Part shown: positions 27,298 through 35,042 of the stretch, piece by piece
Layout of the letters: each line of letters starts with the position of its first letter
Numbering within the stretch: position 1 is the first letter of the stretch
NCBI RefSeq assembly: GCF_019308355.1
Contig: NZ_JAAGKM010000001.1
Location: 1 to 64,000, forward strand
DNA from: Empedobacter falsenii
GTDB lineage: Bacteria > Bacteroidota > Bacteroidia > Flavobacteriales > Weeksellaceae
DNA: 64,000 bases
Direction of reading: 5' to 3'
The notes under the pieces: generated by a model
What the model was told of the DNA's origin: nothing
Seen by the model: the letters and a program-made list of their open reading frames with translations, nothing else
The model's database searches: none
Translations under genes and position numbers: made by a program

Positions 27298-28007
27298 ATT
27301 GTATTATAATTGATGATGAGCCTTTGGCAAGAGAAGAAATGGAGTTATTAATAAACGAAGTTTCTGAATTAGAAATTCTAGGTAAGTTTCCGAATGCAGC
27401 TTTAGCTTCAAAATTTTTAAGTACAACACAACCAGATGTTATATTTCTTGACATAGAAATGCCATTAATTAATGGGATAGAGTTTGCGCAAAGTGTACCT
27501 AGAAATACTTTAATAATTTTTACAACCGCTTATTCAAGATACGCAATAGATAGTTATGAATTAGATGCTATCGATTATTTGTTAAAGCCAATTGATAAAA
27601 AGCGTTTAGAAAAAGCAATAAATAAGGCGACGTTTTTTTATAATTTCCTTTCTAATAAAAAGGTTGAAGAAAATACTGTTGAAGAGAATGATGATAATTT
27701 TTTATTTATAAAAGCCGATAGAAAACAATATAAAATAAGTTTTTCTGAAATCTTGTTCATAGAAGGTTTGAAAGATTATGTAGTGCTTTACACAACGACA
27801 CAGAAGTTAATTACAGCAATGAATTTAAAAACGATTCACCAGAAAATAGATTCAGAATTTTTTATACGCGTTAGTAAATCATATATCATAAATTCAAAAC
27901 ATATTATTTCATTTGATAATCATACCATTTATATGAACGAATTTGAAATTCCAATAGGAGAGACCTATCGATCAGAATTCATGCTGAAATACTCAAAAGG
28001 GAATTAG
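27294..28007 (+). CDS. LytTR-type response regulator
   Basis: 237 residues. The receiver domain has acidic pocket DDEPLAREE (about 6-14), phospho-acceptor Asp in DVIFLDIEMPLINGIEFA (about 54) and the KPIDKKRL lysine (about 103). The LytTR DNA-binding domain follows (FIRVSKSYIINSKHIISFDNHT; about 185-205). It is partner of the LytS-like kinase immediately upstream. The likely targets are its own promoter region and the divergent DUF6268 unit, because of the 21-bp-spaced repeats between them. Confidence 0.92.
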   Translation: MNCIIIDDEPLAREEMELLINEVSELEILGKFPNAALASKFLSTTQPDVIFLDIEMPLINGIEFAQSVPRNTLIIFTTAYSRYAIDSYELDAIDYLLKPIDKKRLEKAINKATFFYNFLSNKKVEENTVEENDDNFLFIKADRKQYKISFSEILFIEGLKDYVVLYTTTQKLITAMNLKTIHQKIDSEFFIRVSKSYIINSKHIISFDNHTIYMNEFEIPIGETYRSEFMLKYSKGN

Positions 28008-28028
28008 ATTAAAAGAAAGTAGTATAAA

Positions 28029-28060
28029 TAAAAAAAAAAGCCAAACATTTCTGTTTGGCT
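28029..28060 (-). terminator. Terminator of the tRNA-Lys array
   Basis: On the minus strand AGCCAAAC and GTTTGGCT form an 8-bp stem followed by about ten T, 4 bp past the 3' end of the last tRNA. Confidence 0.9.
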
Positions 28061-28063
28061 TTG

Positions 28064-28136
28064 TGACCTGGCTGGGGCTCGAACCCAGGACCCCAACATT
28101 AAAAGTGTTGTGCTCTACCAACTGAGCTACCAGGTC
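28064..28136 (-). tRNA. tRNA-Lys(UUU), copy 5 in transcription order
   Basis: A 73-base cloverleaf: acceptor GACCTGG/CCAGGTC, discriminator A, anticodon stem CAACA/TGTTG with loop CTTTTAA (anticodon TTT) and T-loop TTCGAGC. CCA is not encoded. It is identical to the four other copies, lies closest to the terminator and is the last unit of the 124-bp tandem array. Confidence 0.97.
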
Positions 28137-28187
28137 TCCATTTTGGAGTTGTTATTGTTTTTAGACTTCTCAATAACTAGAAGTTTG

Positions 28188-28260
28188 TGACCTGGCTGGG
28201 GCTCGAACCCAGGACCCCAACATTAAAAGTGTTGTGCTCTACCAACTGAGCTACCAGGTC
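28188..28260 (-). tRNA. tRNA-Lys(UUU), copy 4 in transcription order
   Basis: It is identical in all 73 bases to the copy at 28064, with anticodon TTT. It is preceded and followed by the near-identical 51-bp spacers. Confidence 0.97.
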
Positions 28261-28311
28261 TCCGTTTTGGAGTTGTTACTGTTTTTAGACTTCTCAATAA
28301 CTAGAAGTTTG

Positions 28312-28384
28312 TGACCTGGCTGGGGCTCGAACCCAGGACCCCAACATTAAAAGTGTTGTGCTCTACCAACTGAGCTACCAGGTC
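28312..28384 (-). tRNA. tRNA-Lys(UUU), copy 3 in transcription order
   Basis: The 73-base sequence is the same as its neighbours, anticodon TTT, in the middle of the tandem 124-bp array. Confidence 0.97.
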
Positions 28385-28435
28385 TCCATTTTGGAGTTGT
28401 TACTGTTTTTAGACTTCTCAATAACTAGAAGTTTG

Positions 28436-28508
28436 TGACCTGGCTGGGGCTCGAACCCAGGACCCCAACATTAAAAGTGTTGTGCTCTACCAACTGAGCT
28501 ACCAGGTC
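28436..28508 (-). tRNA. tRNA-Lys(UUU), copy 2 in transcription order
   Basis: It is identical to the other four, anticodon TTT. A separate promoter lies directly upstream at 28526-28555, so copies 2-5 can be transcribed without copy 1. Confidence 0.97.
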
Positions 28509-28525
28509 TCCGTTTTTTCGGACTG

Positions 28526-28555
28526 CAAATATACGATTATATCTGAGTTTACAAA
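28526..28555 (-). promoter_or_regulatory. Promoter before tRNA-Lys copy 2
   Basis: On the minus strand a -33 TTTG (28552-28555), an 18-bp spacer and a -7 TATATTTG (28526-28533), 17 bp before the tRNA. Confidence 0.65.
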
Positions 28556-28604
28556 ACGAAAGACGTTTTTATTTTTTTATATAAAAAAGAACGTTTTGAC
28601 TAAG

Positions 28605-28677
28605 TGACCTGGCTGGGGCTCGAACCCAGGACCCCAACATTAAAAGTGTTGTGCTCTACCAACTGAGCTACCAGGTC
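28605..28677 (-). tRNA. tRNA-Lys(UUU), copy 1 in transcription order
   Basis: It has the same 73 bases and anticodon TTT as the other copies, but is separated from copy 2 by an unrelated 96-bp spacer. It is therefore the older, non-tandem member and has its own promoter. Confidence 0.97.
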
Positions 28678-28695
28678 GGTTTCTTAAATCGAGTG

Positions 28696-28728
28696 CAAAT
28701 ATAGGGCGTTTAATACTAATTTAACAAA
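28696..28728 (-). promoter_or_regulatory. Promoter of the tRNA-Lys array
   Basis: On the minus strand a -33 TTTG (28725-28728), a 21-bp spacer and a -7 TATATTTG (28696-28703), 18 bp before the first tRNA. Confidence 0.75.
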
Positions 28729-28874
28729 CGTTTTGTGAAGTTTTTTACAATTTATTAATTAATCATTTCGGTTTTAAGAACTTAAATTTAGATAAATTTT
28801 TAGTTTTTTTTTGAAAGATAGAATTTCGGATAAGAAAACTGAAAAAATAAGCCATAGAAACATCATTTTATATA

Positions 28875-28903
28875 TTTGATAAATGATTTATATACTATAT
28901 TTG
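28875..28903 (+). promoter_or_regulatory. Promoter of the lipoprotein gene at 28976
   Basis: A -33 TTTG at 28875-28878 and a -7 TATATTTG at 28896-28903, 17 bp apart. The 72 bases from there to the ATG hold nothing else obvious. Confidence 0.5.
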
Positions 28904-28975
28904 TCATCCAGCAAATCTAAATCTATGTGAACCGAAATTATTTTCGGAACGCTATTTAAAGATTGAAATTTTAGA

Positions 28976-29581
28976 ATGAAGAAGAATATACTATATATTA
29001 TTATTGCTTTGTTTTCGATAGTGTCGTGTAAAAAATCTGACAACCCAGAGGCAGACGTACCCGATTCTGAATATGCAAACAATTGTAATCAGGAAACAAA
29101 AGATGCACATTTGTCTAATTTTGCATTGAAAGAATTAAAGGAATTAATAAAAGATCAACCACAGATTATTCATCAAAAATTGAATGATCGTTGTTTCAAG
29201 GTTTCTAAACTTGGAAAAAATTTATACATTCAAAATTCAGATCGTTTAGATTCTTTGAAGATTAAAAACAATAATCAAGGAACAATGTTTTTGAATAAAA
29301 TAACAGCAATACAGGTTTCACAAGAGATTGTTTATAAATTAACATATTCTTTTCCTATTAAATTCTTGAATCAATATAGAGCAGAAATCAAAAAAGATGC
29401 GCCAAAATCTAAATATCATCATTCAAATTCTATTGTTACCAACGAAGATTATCAAGTAACTTATAATGTGGAACGTTATGATGCAAGACGTTTGGAGAAT
29501 ACGTATTCATATCAAATTGATACGTTTGATGGATATGCGAGATTAACTATTTTTTATTCAGAAGACTTACCAGTAGACTAA
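28976..29581 (+). CDS. Hypothetical lipoprotein (201 residues)
   Basis: The leader MKKNILYIIIALFSIVSCKK ends in lipobox IVSC (Cys18), so it is a lipid-anchored envelope protein. An Asp/Glu-rich tether follows, with two Cys (in NNCNQE and DRCFKV) that could pair. The mature part has beta-strand patterns late in the sequence (YQVTYNVERYDARRLENTYS). I recognise no family. aroK starts 2 bp after its stop codon, so the two are co-transcribed. Confidence 0.65.
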   Translation: MKKNILYIIIALFSIVSCKKSDNPEADVPDSEYANNCNQETKDAHLSNFALKELKELIKDQPQIIHQKLNDRCFKVSKLGKNLYIQNSDRLDSLKIKNNNQGTMFLNKITAIQVSQEIVYKLTYSFPIKFLNQYRAEIKKDAPKSKYHHSNSIVTNEDYQVTYNVERYDARRLENTYSYQIDTFDGYARLTIFYSEDLPVD

Positions 29582-29583
29582 TC

Positions 29584-30111
29584 ATGATTATTTCTTTAGT
29601 AGGATATATGGGTAGCGGAAAATCGACTACCGGAAAAGATTTAGCCAAAGCATTGGGTTTCGAATTTATTGATCTTGATGATTTTATCGAACAAAAATAT
29701 CAAACAAAAATTAGTGAGATTTTTGAAAAAGAAGGCGAATTAGGTTTTCGTAAAAAAGAACGAGAAGCCTTAAAAGAAGTTCTGACTTCAACAAACATTG
29801 TGCTTTCTTTAGGCGGTGGAACTCCTGTTTATTTCGATAATATGAATGATATTGCCAACAATTCAATTTCATTTTTTATGCGTGTACAATTACCACAATT
29901 GGTGAAACGATTAGAAAATAAAAAAGAAACTCGACCTTTAATTGCTCATCTTTCTAATGAAGAAATGATGGAGTTTATTGCGAAACATTTATTTGAACGC
30001 AATCAATATTATGAAAAGGCAAAATATACAATCAGTATTTCAAACCAAAGTACATTAGAAATTTTGGACGAAATTATGAAACATCTTAAAAAGGAGAAGA
30101 TTTGGAATTAA
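29584..30111 (+). CDS. aroK: Shikimate kinase
   Basis: 175 residues, the standard size. It phosphorylates shikimate in the chorismate pathway. It has Walker A GYMGSGKST (about 7-15), the shikimate-binding DLDDFIEQKYQTKISEIF (about 31-48), GFRKKER and LGGGTPV (about 78). Its last codons form half of a perfect 18-bp inverted repeat shared with the end of the opposing S4-domain gene, and the coding regions overlap by 4 bp. Confidence 0.95.
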   Translation: MIISLVGYMGSGKSTTGKDLAKALGFEFIDLDDFIEQKYQTKISEIFEKEGELGFRKKEREALKEVLTSTNIVLSLGGGTPVYFDNMNDIANNSISFFMRVQLPQLVKRLENKKETRPLIAHLSNEEMMEFIAKHLFERNQYYEKAKYTISISNQSTLEILDEIMKHLKKEKIWN

Positions 30112-30129
30112 TCCAAATCTTCTCCTTTT
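30089..30129. terminator. Bidirectional terminator embedded in the ends of two convergent genes
   Basis: A perfect 18-bp stem from 30089-30106 and 30112-30129 (AAAAGGAGAAGATTTGGA and its complement) with the loop ATTAA, which contains both stop codons. A and T runs flank the stem. The whole structure lies in coding sequence. Confidence 0.85.
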
Positions 30130-30521
30130 ATAATGATACCTTCTGCATCTTCTCCACCTTCTTCTAAATAATCATCCAAATCTCGCCGATCTTTTTTCGT
30201 TGGTCGACCTTCACCTCTTTCACGATAATAATCTTGCGAAAGCTTGCGAAGCTCTAACACCTCATATTCTTCTTTTGGAGTTGTATCCACAATATGCAAG
30301 GTTAACAATTTAGCTCCAATTCTATTATTTGGCACTTGCAATACTTTAAAAGATAAATTAATTTGATCTTTTCTCACCTCAATCGCATCACCCGGAATTA
30401 TATCTCGCGACGCTTTTGCTACATCTCCATTCACTTTTACACGATTCTTTTTTACCGCATCAGCCGCTAAAGATCTCGTTTTATAATATCTAACACTCCA
30501 AAGAAATTTATCTAATCTCAT
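30108..30521 (-). CDS. S4-domain RNA-binding protein (Hsp15/HslR-like)
   Basis: 137 residues. The S4 fold occupies the N-terminal two thirds: MRLDKFLWSVRYYKTRSLAA (1-20), KKNRVKVNGDVAKASRDI and the PGD turn (about 44). The C-terminal tail is strongly charged (RERGEGRPTKKDRRDLDDY), as in Hsp15 proteins that bind stalled 50S subunits. It is convergent with aroK, overlapping by 4 bp. The heat-shock role is inferred from family resemblance only. Confidence 0.85.
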   Translation of the reverse strand: MRLDKFLWSVRYYKTRSLAADAVKKNRVKVNGDVAKASRDIIPGDAIEVRKDQINLSFKVLQVPNNRIGAKLLTLHIVDTTPKEEYEVLELRKLSQDYYRERGEGRPTKKDRRDLDDYLEEGGEDAEGIIIKGEDLD

Positions 30522-30588
30522 TTAAAACTGAATATTTGTTAGGTTAAACTAATATTTTTTCTAAATTCGCAATATAAATCGAAATAAC

Positions 30589-31347
30589 ATGATAAAGAAA
30601 TTCTTCGTTACTTTAATTGCATGTTCTGCTGTTTTAGTAGGATGTAATAATGATGATGATAATGGTGTAAATAAAGAAACTAAAATTCCAGTTGAAGAAC
30701 GTAATGCTTTAGATGATGAAGCGATTCAACAATATATGGAAGATTTTTACTTCAATCCTAAAAATGGAAAACTTACAAAGTTCGATACTATCAAAGGAAA
30801 CGATGATGATGCCTATCCAACATTAAAAAGTTTAGCAAAACAAGATAACTTAGGAATTTGGTATGCCGAAAATCCAAATCATAAAGGAACTGGAGAAACA
30901 ATTGTATCTAATGATAGTACTTCTATTTATCTAAGTTCTATTTCAACATATTTTGTAGCTACAAACAGTACAGATTATAAAAGAAAATATGGATATTTAG
31001 GTCAGTTTTATTATTCAAGTATAAATACTGGAGATGGTTCTGCTGAACAAGACCCAACTTTTTATTACTTTACACCAACAGCAACAGAAATTAAAAATGG
31101 TGTAAAAAGAGAACACATCGAATTAAAAAACTTTGTAGAAGGATTAAAACATTTCAAAACAACTGAACGTGCTACAACTGATTTGTATAACTTTCAAGGT
31201 GTAATTATTTTACCTTCTCGTTTAGCTTATGCAAGAAACAAATATTACGTTCAAGGTACAGGGTTAACTGAATATTCAACATACAGAGACGCAACTATAA
31301 TTTTCAATTTCGAATTACCTAAAATCGAGAAAAGAACAACAAAATAA
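30589..31347 (+). CDS. FKBP-like exported lipoprotein
   Basis: 252 residues. The lipoprotein leader ends at VGC (Cys19), followed by an Asp/Asn linker. The C-terminal half resembles the FKBP-type prolyl-isomerase fold: LKNFVEGLKHF (about 183), FQGVIILPSRLAYARNKYY (about 204-222) and the closing strand ATIIFNFEL (about 235). Bacteroidota have many such lipoproteins, and catalytic residues may not all be kept. It would help fold outer-membrane or secreted proteins; this is inference. Confidence 0.6.
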   Translation: MIKKFFVTLIACSAVLVGCNNDDDNGVNKETKIPVEERNALDDEAIQQYMEDFYFNPKNGKLTKFDTIKGNDDDAYPTLKSLAKQDNLGIWYAENPNHKGTGETIVSNDSTSIYLSSISTYFVATNSTDYKRKYGYLGQFYYSSINTGDGSAEQDPTFYYFTPTATEIKNGVKREHIELKNFVEGLKHFKTTERATTDLYNFQGVIILPSRLAYARNKYYVQGTGLTEYSTYRDATIIFNFELPKIEKRTTK

Positions 31348-31373
31348 TTATCTTCAAAACAAGATAATCTTAC

Positions 31374-31402
31374 AAAAACCATCTACATTGATGGTTTTTT
31401 TT
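31374..31402 (+). terminator. Terminator after the FKBP-like lipoprotein gene
   Basis: A 9-bp stem, AAAACCATC with GATGGTTTT, followed by a long T run. Confidence 0.87.
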
Positions 31403-31443
31403 TATCTTTAAATTTCAAAATATATTAGAATTAAACCTAAAAA

Positions 31444-32646
31444 ATGAGTATTATAAAATCTATTATCGATAACGATTTCTATAAGTTCACCATGCAATTT
31501 GGCGTTACAAAATTGTATCCAGATGTAATGGCTCGCTATAAATTCATTAATCGTGGTGAACATCAATTTCCTGAAGGTTTTGCAGAAGAATTGCAAAAAG
31601 AAATCAATGCAATGGCTTCACTTGCTTTAACCAAAGACGAAAAAAACTTTTTCACAACGAATTGTCCTTATTTAAGTCCTGCTTATTTAGATTTTTTACA
31701 AGGTTATCGTTATGATCCAAATGAAGTAAAAATCACTCAAAATGGTGCTGATGTAGAAGTTCACGTAGAAGGATATTGGTATCGTACTATTTTATGGGAA
31801 GTTCCAATCTTGTGTTTGATTAGTGAAATTTTCTATAAATTGACAAATGCGCAACGCATTTCGAACGAAGAAATCACAAAACGTACAAGCGATAAAGTTG
31901 ATTTATACAATCGCCTTGGCGTTACAGTTGCAGAGTTCGGTACGCGTCGTCGTCACAGTTATGAAGTTCATGATGTCGTGATGAAAGAATTAACAAACCA
32001 TAAAGGAAAAAGTTTTGTCGGAACTTCTAATGTTCACTTTGCACATAAATATGGCGTAAAACCAATTGGAACTCATGCTCACGAATGGTTTATGTTTCAT
32101 GGTGCGCGTTACGGATTCAAGATTGCGAATTCAATCAGCTTAGATCGTTGGGTAAAAGTTTATTATGGTGATTTAGGAATTGCTTTGACAGATACGTATA
32201 CGTCGGATGTTTTCTTTGGACAATTTGATAAAAAACTATCTAAATTATTTGATGGTGTTCGCCACGATTCTGGAGATCCAATTGAATTTGGAGAAAAAAC
32301 AATTGCACATTACGAAAAAATGGGCATCAATCCTTTATTCAAAACGATTATTTTCTCGGATGGATTAAATTCTGAAAAAGTGGAAATGATTACAAAAGCT
32401 TTCAAAGGAAGAATTGGATTATCATTTGGAATTGGAACGAATTTAACAAACGACACCGATTTAAAACCTATGAATATCGTGATGAAATTAACCGAAATTT
32501 CTTCTATTGATATTAAATGGACAGGCGTTGTAAAACTTTCGGACGAAAAAAATAAACACACCGGAACTTCACGTATGATTGCTCTTGCTAAAGAAATGTT
32601 AGATTTAGATGACATTCCATCGCATGATGCGCCAGAAAATGATTAA
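31444..32646 (+). CDS. pncB: Nicotinate phosphoribosyltransferase
   Basis: 400 residues, the usual PncB length. It makes nicotinate mononucleotide from nicotinate and PRPP for NAD salvage. Landmarks: NDFYKFTMQFGV (about 9-20), EFGTRRRHSYEV (about 163), the segment SNVHFAHKYGVKPIGTHAHE with the regulatory/phosphorylated His, VRHDSGDPIEFG (about 274-285) and LSFGIGTNLTND. It is monocistronic and followed by a strong bidirectional terminator. Confidence 0.95.
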   Translation: MSIIKSIIDNDFYKFTMQFGVTKLYPDVMARYKFINRGEHQFPEGFAEELQKEINAMASLALTKDEKNFFTTNCPYLSPAYLDFLQGYRYDPNEVKITQNGADVEVHVEGYWYRTILWEVPILCLISEIFYKLTNAQRISNEEITKRTSDKVDLYNRLGVTVAEFGTRRRHSYEVHDVVMKELTNHKGKSFVGTSNVHFAHKYGVKPIGTHAHEWFMFHGARYGFKIANSISLDRWVKVYYGDLGIALTDTYTSDVFFGQFDKKLSKLFDGVRHDSGDPIEFGEKTIAHYEKMGINPLFKTIIFSDGLNSEKVEMITKAFKGRIGLSFGIGTNLTNDTDLKPMNIVMKLTEISSIDIKWTGVVKLSDEKNKHTGTSRMIALAKEMLDLDDIPSHDAPEND

Positions 32647-32663
32647 GAATTTTCTTTAAAATA

Positions 32664-32695
32664 AAAAATGGAACTCAATATTGAGTTCCATTTTT
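32664..32695. terminator. Bidirectional terminator between pncB and the aminopeptidase gene
   Basis: AAAAATGGAACTCAA pairs with TTGAGTTCCATTTTT in a 15-bp perfect inverted repeat. The genes on both sides converge on it. Confidence 0.88.
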
Positions 32696-32719
32696 GTTAT
32701 CATTTAATATAATGAAAGA

Positions 32720-34024
32720 TTATTTATTCATTAAATCTTCGATTTCTTCTGCTTCTAACGGAATATTTTGCATCAAGTTGAAAGGCTTTCCTTCTTTTTG
32801 AATTACATAATCATCTTCCAAACGAATTCCAAAACCTTCTGCAGGAATATAGAATCCTGGCTCGTTTGTGAAAACCATTCCAGCCACAAAATCATCAGTC
32901 AATAAACCATAATCATGTGTATCTAATCCCATGTGATGAGACGTTCCGTGCATCATGTATTTTTTGTAAGCTGGCCAAGCTGGATCTTCGTTTTGTACAT
33001 CTGCTTTATCCAACAAACCTAAACCTAACAATTCAGAAGTATAAACTTTTCCTAATTCTTCGTGATATTTGTACCAATTATTTCCAGGAACTAACATTGT
33101 TTCCGCTTCTTTTTTACAACGTAAAACCGCATCATATACTTCTCGTTGACGTTTTGTATATTTTCCATTAACCGGAATTGTACGTGACATATCTGATGAA
33201 TAATTTGCATATTCTGCAGCAACATCAAACAAAATCAAATCACCATCTTTACATTCTTGGTTATTTTGAATATAATGTAACACATTTGCATTATTTCCAG
33301 ACGCAATAATTGGCGTGTATGCAAAACCTTTCGAACGATTACGTAAAAACTCATGAACAAACTCAGCTTCGATTTCGAATTCCCAAACTCCAGGTTTTAC
33401 GAAATTTAAAATACGACGAAAACCTTTTTCTGTGATATCACACGCTTGTTGAATCAAAGCAATTTCTTCCACTTCTTTTACAGAACGTAAACGTTGCAAA
33501 ATAGGATTTGAACGTAAATAAGTATGTCCAGGATAATCTGCTTTCAATTGTTTTACAAAACGATCTTCGCGCGTTTCTACTTGTGGCGCTTCTGTTACGC
33601 GATAATGCTCGTTTTTATTTACATAAACATTATCCGCTTCTACCATCAATTTACGTAAAACATTTGGTAAATCTTGTAACCAAAGTACAGTTTTGATTCC
33701 AGAAACTTCTGTTGCTTGAGCTTTTGATAATTTTTCTCCTTCCCAAACTGCAATATGATCGTTCGTTTCACGAACAAATAATACTTCTTTATATTTTGGA
33801 TCGTAAGCATCAGGGAAAATCAATAAAATAGATTCTTCTTGATCAACTCCAGATAAATAAAAAATATCACGATGTTGCGCAAATGGTAACGTAGAATCTG
33901 AAGAAATTGGATAAATATCGTTAGAATTGAAAATAGCAAGAGAACGAGGTTTCATTGCTTTTACAAATTTCGCTCTGTTCTTTACGAATAATTCGCTTGG
34001 AATAGGATTGTATTTTGTTGTCAT
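32720..34024 (-). CDS. Aminopeptidase P family protein (M24B)
   Basis: 434 residues. The N-terminal creatinase-like domain is followed by the pita-bread metallopeptidase domain. Metal ligands are visible in LFDVAAEYANYSSDMSRT (two Asp), HGTSHHMGLDTHD (His), TNEPGFYI (Glu) and GIRLEDDYVI (Glu). Such enzymes remove an N-terminal residue before proline in the cytoplasm. A -7 box TAAATTTG at 34050-34057 lies between the gene and the upstream hairpin, so it probably has its own promoter. Confidence 0.94.
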   Translation of the reverse strand: MTTKYNPIPSELFVKNRAKFVKAMKPRSLAIFNSNDIYPISSDSTLPFAQHRDIFYLSGVDQEESILLIFPDAYDPKYKEVLFVRETNDHIAVWEGEKLSKAQATEVSGIKTVLWLQDLPNVLRKLMVEADNVYVNKNEHYRVTEAPQVETREDRFVKQLKADYPGHTYLRSNPILQRLRSVKEVEEIALIQQACDITEKGFRRILNFVKPGVWEFEIEAEFVHEFLRNRSKGFAYTPIIASGNNANVLHYIQNNQECKDGDLILFDVAAEYANYSSDMSRTIPVNGKYTKRQREVYDAVLRCKKEAETMLVPGNNWYKYHEELGKVYTSELLGLGLLDKADVQNEDPAWPAYKKYMMHGTSHHMGLDTHDYGLLTDDFVAGMVFTNEPGFYIPAEGFGIRLEDDYVIQKEGKPFNLMQNIPLEAEEIEDLMNK

Positions 34025-34049
34025 AAAATTTTACATTAATTATTATGAC

Positions 34050-34057
34050 CAAATTTA
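34050..34057 (-). promoter_or_regulatory. -7 box of the aminopeptidase P gene
   Basis: TAAATTTG on the minus strand, 26 bp before the ATG and downstream of the hairpin at 34083-34108. The -33 region is an A run without TTTG. Confidence 0.4.
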
Positions 34058-34072
34058 AGAAGATGTTTTTAG

Positions 34073-34154
34073 AAAAAAAAGGAAAACCCTCGCAGAAACG
34101 AGGGTTTTAACCTTAACCAACCTAAACCTATGAAAAAGCCATTAGCCTTTTATG
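34073..34154 (-). ncRNA. Candidate small RNA, about 82 nt
   Basis: A minus-strand promoter (34159-34189) predicts a start near 34154. The transcript would have a short 5' hairpin (AAAAG pairs with CTTTT around GCTAATGG), an unpaired stretch of repeated GGTT (GGTTTAGGTTGGTTAAGGTT, 34109-34128), then a 10-bp GC-rich hairpin (AAAACCCTCG with CGAGGGTTTT, 34083-34108) followed by eight T. No good ORF lies in it. The aminopeptidase gene downstream has its own -7 box, which favours a free-standing RNA over a leader. Confidence 0.6.
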
Positions 34155-34158
34155 TTGA

Positions 34159-34189
34159 CAAATGTAAGCTACTTTTTTTAAACTGCAAA
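34159..34189 (-). promoter_or_regulatory. Promoter of the candidate small RNA
   Basis: On the minus strand a -33 TTTG at 34186-34189, an exact 19-bp spacer, and a -7 TACATTTG at 34159-34166, the best form of the Bacteroidota promoter. Confidence 0.7.
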
Positions 34190-34285
34190 TTTTTTTTAAA
34201 AAAAGTCAATATTTTTTTAACGTCAATATGATAAAACGATAATATTCAACAAATAAGCTATCTATAAAAAATCAATAATTATTCA

Positions 34286-34318
34286 TTTGCGATATTCAAA
34301 TAATTATTCTTATATTTG
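34286..34318 (+). promoter_or_regulatory. Promoter of the rpsF-rpsR-rplI operon
   Basis: A -33 TTTG (34286-34289), a 21-bp spacer and a -7 TATATTTG (34311-34318), leaving a leader of about 40 bases before rpsF. Confidence 0.75.
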
Positions 34319-34362
34319 CACCTCGAATTTTAGTATAAATAATAACTTAAAAGAAGTTAAAA

Positions 34363-34710
34363 ATGACACATTACGAAACTGTTTTCATTTTGACTCCCGT
34401 TCTATCTGATTCTCAGGTAGAGGAAGCAGTTAATAAATTCAATGACTTTGTTACTGCTAACGGTGGTGAAATCGTAGCAAAAGAGAACTGGGGCTTAAAA
34501 AAATTAGCTTACCCAATTCAAAACAAAAGAAATGGATTCTACCACTTAGTAGAATTTAAATCAGACAATAACGAGTTAGTTTCTCAATTAGAAGTTGCTT
34601 ACAAACGTGATGAGCGTGTAATCCGTTTCTTAACTGTGAAATTAGACAAACACGGTATGGACTGGGCAGAAAAACGTAGAACAAAATTAAAGTCTAACTC
34701 TAACAAATAA
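34363..34710 (+). CDS. rpsF: 30S ribosomal protein S6
   Basis: 115 residues with the S6 ferredoxin-like fold: [20 protein letters not shown] at the N-terminus, the central [20 protein letters not shown] and the third strand [11 protein letters not shown]. It binds 16S rRNA in the platform together with S18, whose gene follows after 8 bp. It is the first gene of the S6-S18-L9 operon, behind a well-formed promoter. Confidence 0.97.
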   Translation: MTHYETVFILTPVLSDSQVEEAVNKFNDFVTANGGEIVAKENWGLKKLAYPIQNKRNGFYHLVEFKSDNNELVSQLEVAYKRDERVIRFLTVKLDKHGMDWAEKRRTKLKSNSNK

Positions 34711-34718
34711 GCAAAGCT

Positions 34719-35021
34719 ATGGCAATTGACGATTTAGCAAAAAAAGCAGCTGGAGGTAGCGAATCAGAAATCCGTTATTTATCTCCTTTAGATATCGAAA
34801 CACAATCAAACTCAAAATATTGTCGTTTCAAAAAATTTGGAATCAAATACGTTGACTATAAAGACGCTGATTTCTTAATTCAATTCGTGAATGAGCAAGG
34901 TAAAATTTTACCTCGTCGTTACACAGGAACATCTTTAAAATACCAAAGAAAAGTTTCTAAAGCGATCAAAAGAGCTCGTCACTTAGCATTAATGCCATTT
35001 ATTGGTGATCAATTAAAATAA
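34719..35021 (+). CDS. rpsR: 30S ribosomal protein S18
   Basis: 100 residues, with a 30-residue N-terminal extension over the common 70-75-residue form, as is usual in Bacteroidota. The core [20 protein letters not shown] is standard. Only one Cys ([11 protein letters not shown]) is seen, so no zinc site. It is the middle gene of the operon and pairs with S6 in the 30S platform. Confidence 0.96.
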   Translation: MAIDDLAKKAAGGSESEIRYLSPLDIETQSNSKYCRFKKFGIKYVDYKDADFLIQFVNEQGKILPRRYTGTSLKYQRKVSKAIKRARHLALMPFIGDQLK

Positions 35022-35042
35022 TAACCTAAATATTAAAATATC

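Larger units (their letters stand above)
28064..28508 (-). repeat. Tandem 124-bp repeat, tRNA-Lys plus 51-bp spacer
   Basis: Four tRNA genes start exactly 124 bp apart (28064, 28188, 28312, 28436). The three 51-bp spacers differ from each other at one or two positions only. Each spacer holds an ACTTCT/AGAAGT inverted repeat that may guide processing. The pattern points to recent unequal crossing-over. Confidence 0.95.

Noticed and set aside
28064-28677. Regularly spaced direct repeats that resemble a CRISPR array
   Set aside because: The 73-base repeats fold as tRNA-Lys cloverleaves with anticodon TTT and the 51-base spacers are near-identical to each other, unlike CRISPR spacers.
34130-34231. 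A 33-codon plus-strand ORF starting MKKPLAFYVDK after the hairpin
   Set aside because: It lies antisense to the predicted minus-strand promoter and small RNA, its second half is homopolymer-derived, and no plus-strand promoter precedes it.
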